From Albifimbria verrucaria (taxonomy: Eukaryota; Ascomycota; Sordariomycetes; Hypocreales; Stachybotryaceae): 64,000 nt of DNA. Every line of letters begins with the position of its first letter. Position 1 is the stretch's first letter. Shown here piece by piece: positions 61,101-64,000 of this stretch. The notes under the pieces are model-generated. The model saw only the letters and a program-made list of their open reading frames with translations. It searched no databases and was not told the origin of the DNA. A program made the translations under genes and the position numbers. The stretch is taken from positions 3,777,758 through 3,841,757 of the forward strand of contig JAHREC010000062.1 in assembly GCA_020081605.1 (NCBI GenBank), read 5' to 3'.

Positions 61101-64000
61101 CTATTGACCAAAGGCAGGTTGATGGACGAGACCAGACCCACGCTACTGCAAATAATTAATATGGCTGCTCGGGCCAGGGAGGTGGGCGAGCGGATGTTGC
61201 GAAACATGGGGAGGCAAGGGGACTTGGGAGGGGTTCCACTGGCGGGTCACGGATGAATCAATGAATGACTTCAGCAGCGTGTCTCTGTCTCGTCTCTCCT
61301 TGTGACCCTGGTCTTTGCCATCCATCGCCCATAGCGGCGTCTCGGAACAAGCGCGTGCAAGTCGTCAACCAACAATGGCCACCACAACGAGGCGCAGAAT
61401 TTCCTTCGAGGGGGCCGGGTTAGATTCGTATCGACGCATTTCTGTTTGCTCGTACCTTTCGCTTTTTCTTCTTTCTTTTCTTTTTGCTTCTAGCCCCTTT
61501 GTCTGCCCTCGTTTCCTCTACGGGAGGACCGGCACATTTTTCACTTTCAGCCTTATGGCGTTACAGTTGAAGGTGTGCCTGCGCTAATTGTCCCCATTCC
61601 AATGCACTCTTTCTCTGTTGTCTGCAATGCGGTCAGCATGTTAGTTTCTTTTTCGCATGATTGCTCTGTGCATATGGGGTAGGGAGGGTTATGGAATTAG
61701 ACGGCGAAGGAGCATCAAGGTTAGAGTTGGATGATGTGAGATTTAAAAAGTTCTTGACGGAACGTCGATCTAGCCTTGTTTTTTTTTGTTTTGGCGTCGA
61801 CAGTTTATGAAACGCCTGAGGGCAAGCTTTTCAATGGGGATCAACTGGTATGCTTGGTACCAGTCTGGGCTCTGGCTCTGGCGGGCTTTCCGGGGCCACG
61901 CAGCAGAGGACTCGGATCAGCGTGGGAGTCGGATTTTGCCAAGAAACAGGCCTGCCCGTGATGATGGCAGCTTATTGCGACGGCTCATCTTTTGGTCGGC
62001 TTCGTTTCATCGCAATCTCCCCGGACCGACAATCAAGCCACCGTACCGTCCGTCCAAATGCCGTGATCAGGCCAAGTCAGAGCCGCGCGACCAGCTAATT
62101 TAGCGTGAAGAGCCTGTCATGAAAGTAGGGACGCTAAAGACCAAGTTGGCTTTTGTCATTCGCGAAGACGTCCCAAGTTGGACTGGTCGTTGGCTCAATT
62201 GGCATTCGTGGTGAGCGCGCCATGCCATGTCGGTCGACGATTAATCGTCACAAGGGACCTCACAGCAGCCACACCCAGACTTTTGCATCGTAGGCTCTGT
62301 CTTTCTTTTGCTTGTGCCAAGCTGCTAGCACCATGCGCCTTGTCAAAGGTGCTTGCAACCTGCAACCTGGATGTCTCACATTTGGGGCGCTGCCAATATC
62401 TCCTCCACTCTTCCACGTAATCGATGCGGTTGGGAGGTGAAGGCAGCTGGAGTTAGTTGTGATGAACGTTGGAAAGAGACCTGTCACGTAGACCCGGGCC
62501 AACATTGAGCAGACCGGGTTGCGTGGTGGATGCCAATGGAAGTAGAGAAATGGATAGAGTAGGACAGAGCAGAACAAAACAAAACGGAGCCAACACGGCC
62601 TAGATCCCGGGGCTCTTTTGAAGCTGGACTGTGCGGGCCTGATGTGCGTCGTGTTACGGACAATTGGCATGCCTGTATGTGATCCTTCCGTATCGTCAAC
62701 TTAACCATAGTAGGGCAAAGCCAAGGACGGATAGTTAGCATGCCGGACATGTTGAGGTCGTCGAAGGCACCCTGGTCGCGATGGACAGGGCCTCAGGAAA
62801 ACCCTTGGATGTTTCCCTTGCAAGTTGCAAGGCGAGCGGCCCCAATGAGCAGCAGCGGTATCCGTGGAGCAGACGACTAATAACGACTGGTCCGATCTCG
62901 ACCTCGGGCATGATCCATGGTCCATGATCCATGATCCACAAGACAGAAGCCCTCCAGTAGAGGAGAGGAGAGGGAGGGAGGGGAGGAGTGGGCGTGTGGT
63001 CCTCATCCCCATCCCCATCCACCATCCACAACCGCATCCACATCCCCATGGCCCATCCCGGTCAGCCCGCCAAGGCGCCACACTCAGTTGTGCACGCTCG
63101 CTGAGGAATCCTGCCAGGCCCCATGGGTCCGTCCAGGACCTGGAGAGGTCGCTCCGTGCGTGGATGAGCAATCGGGTGGCCCAGGCAGGGTGTGGGTGGT
63201 GGGTGGTAGGCGTGTGTGAGTGGATGCGAGAGGTGAGAAAGGGCGCTGGGCCAAAGAGAGTTCGTGCTGGAGGTCTTGGTTGGGGTTAGCCTGGAGCTGC
63301 CAGGTCGCCGTTCAGTGGTCAGTGGTCAGTGGTCGGCGGCCCTGGTGCAGAAGTTTGGGCCCCAGCCCTTTGGCCAGGCATGTTTCGCTGGGTACGAGCT
63401 GGTGCCGTAGGCGTGGGTGGGTGCTGGGCGTTGCTCTGCTCTGCCCTGCCCTGAAGAGCGCTGTACCTTGCACGCACGGCAGAGAGGCAGCGACACCTTA
63501 CCCAGACGTGGTAAGTAAGGTAAGGTACTACCTACTAGGTAGTATGTAGGGTGCTTGGGACAGCAGGTACCTGGGGGCATGGCCAGGCCGTGCGGAACAG
63601 CTTAAGTACTAGGCGTCTCCCTCGCTCGCCTTGTCTCGTCCGGTCGAGTTGCAACAACAACAACAATAACAACCACCACCTGCCGGTCGGTTCTTTCGTT
63701 TCGCTCGCTGGACGGAGAGGGTTTTCGCAAAGGACCAGACGAGGTGCATCAGAAACAGCACCGCTCACGCACACGCTCACGCACACGCACACACGCACAG
63801 AACGGAACCCTTGCCTTGCCTTGCCTTGCCTTGCGACAGCTCCCTGGCCCCGAACGCAAGCCTGTTCGTGATAGCCAGCATCGGTCCTCGGCATTTGGCG
63901 GCGTTAACTGCGGCCGACGCACCTGGTTTCTGCTTGGCGGAGCAAAACGGGCCGCTTAGCGCCGACAACCTCGCAGCTCTAGTCCTGCTTCCTCTGCCCA
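58114..64000. other. Long region without recognisable genes
   Basis: Nearly 5.9 kb. Open frames such as 59028-59639 (-), 62701-63171 (-) and 63535-63894 (-) are low-complexity or lack any family motif. It contains short tandem repeats: GT repeats at 59379-59396, CCATGATC units near 62910-62938, CCATCC/CCCATC units at 63004-63050, GTCAGTG units near 63315-63335, CACG/CACA units at 63765-63800 and CTTGC units at 63811-63834. A 19-base palindrome is at 63526-63544. The right end may be the promoter or leader of a gene beyond 64000. Confidence 0.4.
63526..63544. repeat. Perfect 19-base palindrome
   Basis: TACTACCTA, a central C, then TAGGTAGTA. The arms pair perfectly. It lies in a GGTAAGTAAGGTA-rich patch. 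A hairpin or binding-site role is possible; similar TACCTA/TAGGTA patches are common in this group's intergenic DNA. Confidence 0.6.

Noticed and set aside
1..64000. CRISPR arrays, rRNA genes, integrated viruses or a secondary-metabolite cluster
   Set aside because: No regularly spaced repeats, rRNA-like sequence, viral polymerase/capsid motifs, or PKS/NRPS/terpene synthase motifs were seen on either strand.

Overview
This is a stretch of a filamentous ascomycete genome, most likely a sordariomycete and probably Hypocreales. The grounds are protein-level resemblance, short spliceosomal introns of about 49-141 nt with GTAAGT-type donors, fungal-only families (C6 zinc cluster regulator, fungal rhodopsin-domain protein, Opi1, UvdE nuclease, ENA ATPase) and tRNA-His genes with introns. 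No plasmid, phage, CRISPR array or rRNA was seen.

Layout. 0-5 kb: the end of an LRR/F-box-like gene, SEC61 alpha (-) and tRNA isopentenyltransferase (+). 8-11.4 kb: a C6 zinc-cluster regulator (+) and a small membrane protein (-). 12.6-17.2 kb: SDHC (+), TAF6 (-) and a DJ-1/Hsp31-type glyoxalase (+). 17.5-26.4 kb is the accessory part: two inverted copies of a small transposon-like element, each with a 5-bp target duplication, flank a C2H2 gene (-) and decayed coding remnants, followed by a polytopic membrane protein (+). 26.8-43.2 kb: NADP alcohol dehydrogenase (-), Opi1 (-), AP-1 mu (+), an uncharacterised protein (-), a SET-domain lysine methyltransferase (-) and the UV-damage endonuclease (-). 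45-50 kb: a glycosylated membrane protein (-) and a seven-helix rhodopsin-domain protein (-). 51.5-53.4 kb: tRNA-Phe and two tandem tRNA-His genes. 54.7-58.1 kb: an ENA-type Na+/K+ ATPase (+). 58.1-64 kb holds no recognisable gene.

Nearly every conserved gene is broken by apparent frameshifts, and all of them are missing bases, mostly one C, A, T or G from a homopolymer run. Adding back about 58 bases over 15 genes closes every reading frame to an exact multiple of three with the introns given here. These look like uncorrected long-read sequencing errors, so the genes are annotated as intact and the break positions are listed in each entry.

The genes do not form an obvious pathway cluster. 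Most are dispersed housekeeping genes (secretion, respiration, transcription, tRNA modification, DNA repair, trafficking, phospholipid control). The parts that look least described are the element-flanked island, the three uncharacterised membrane proteins and the unknown protein at 36-37 kb.
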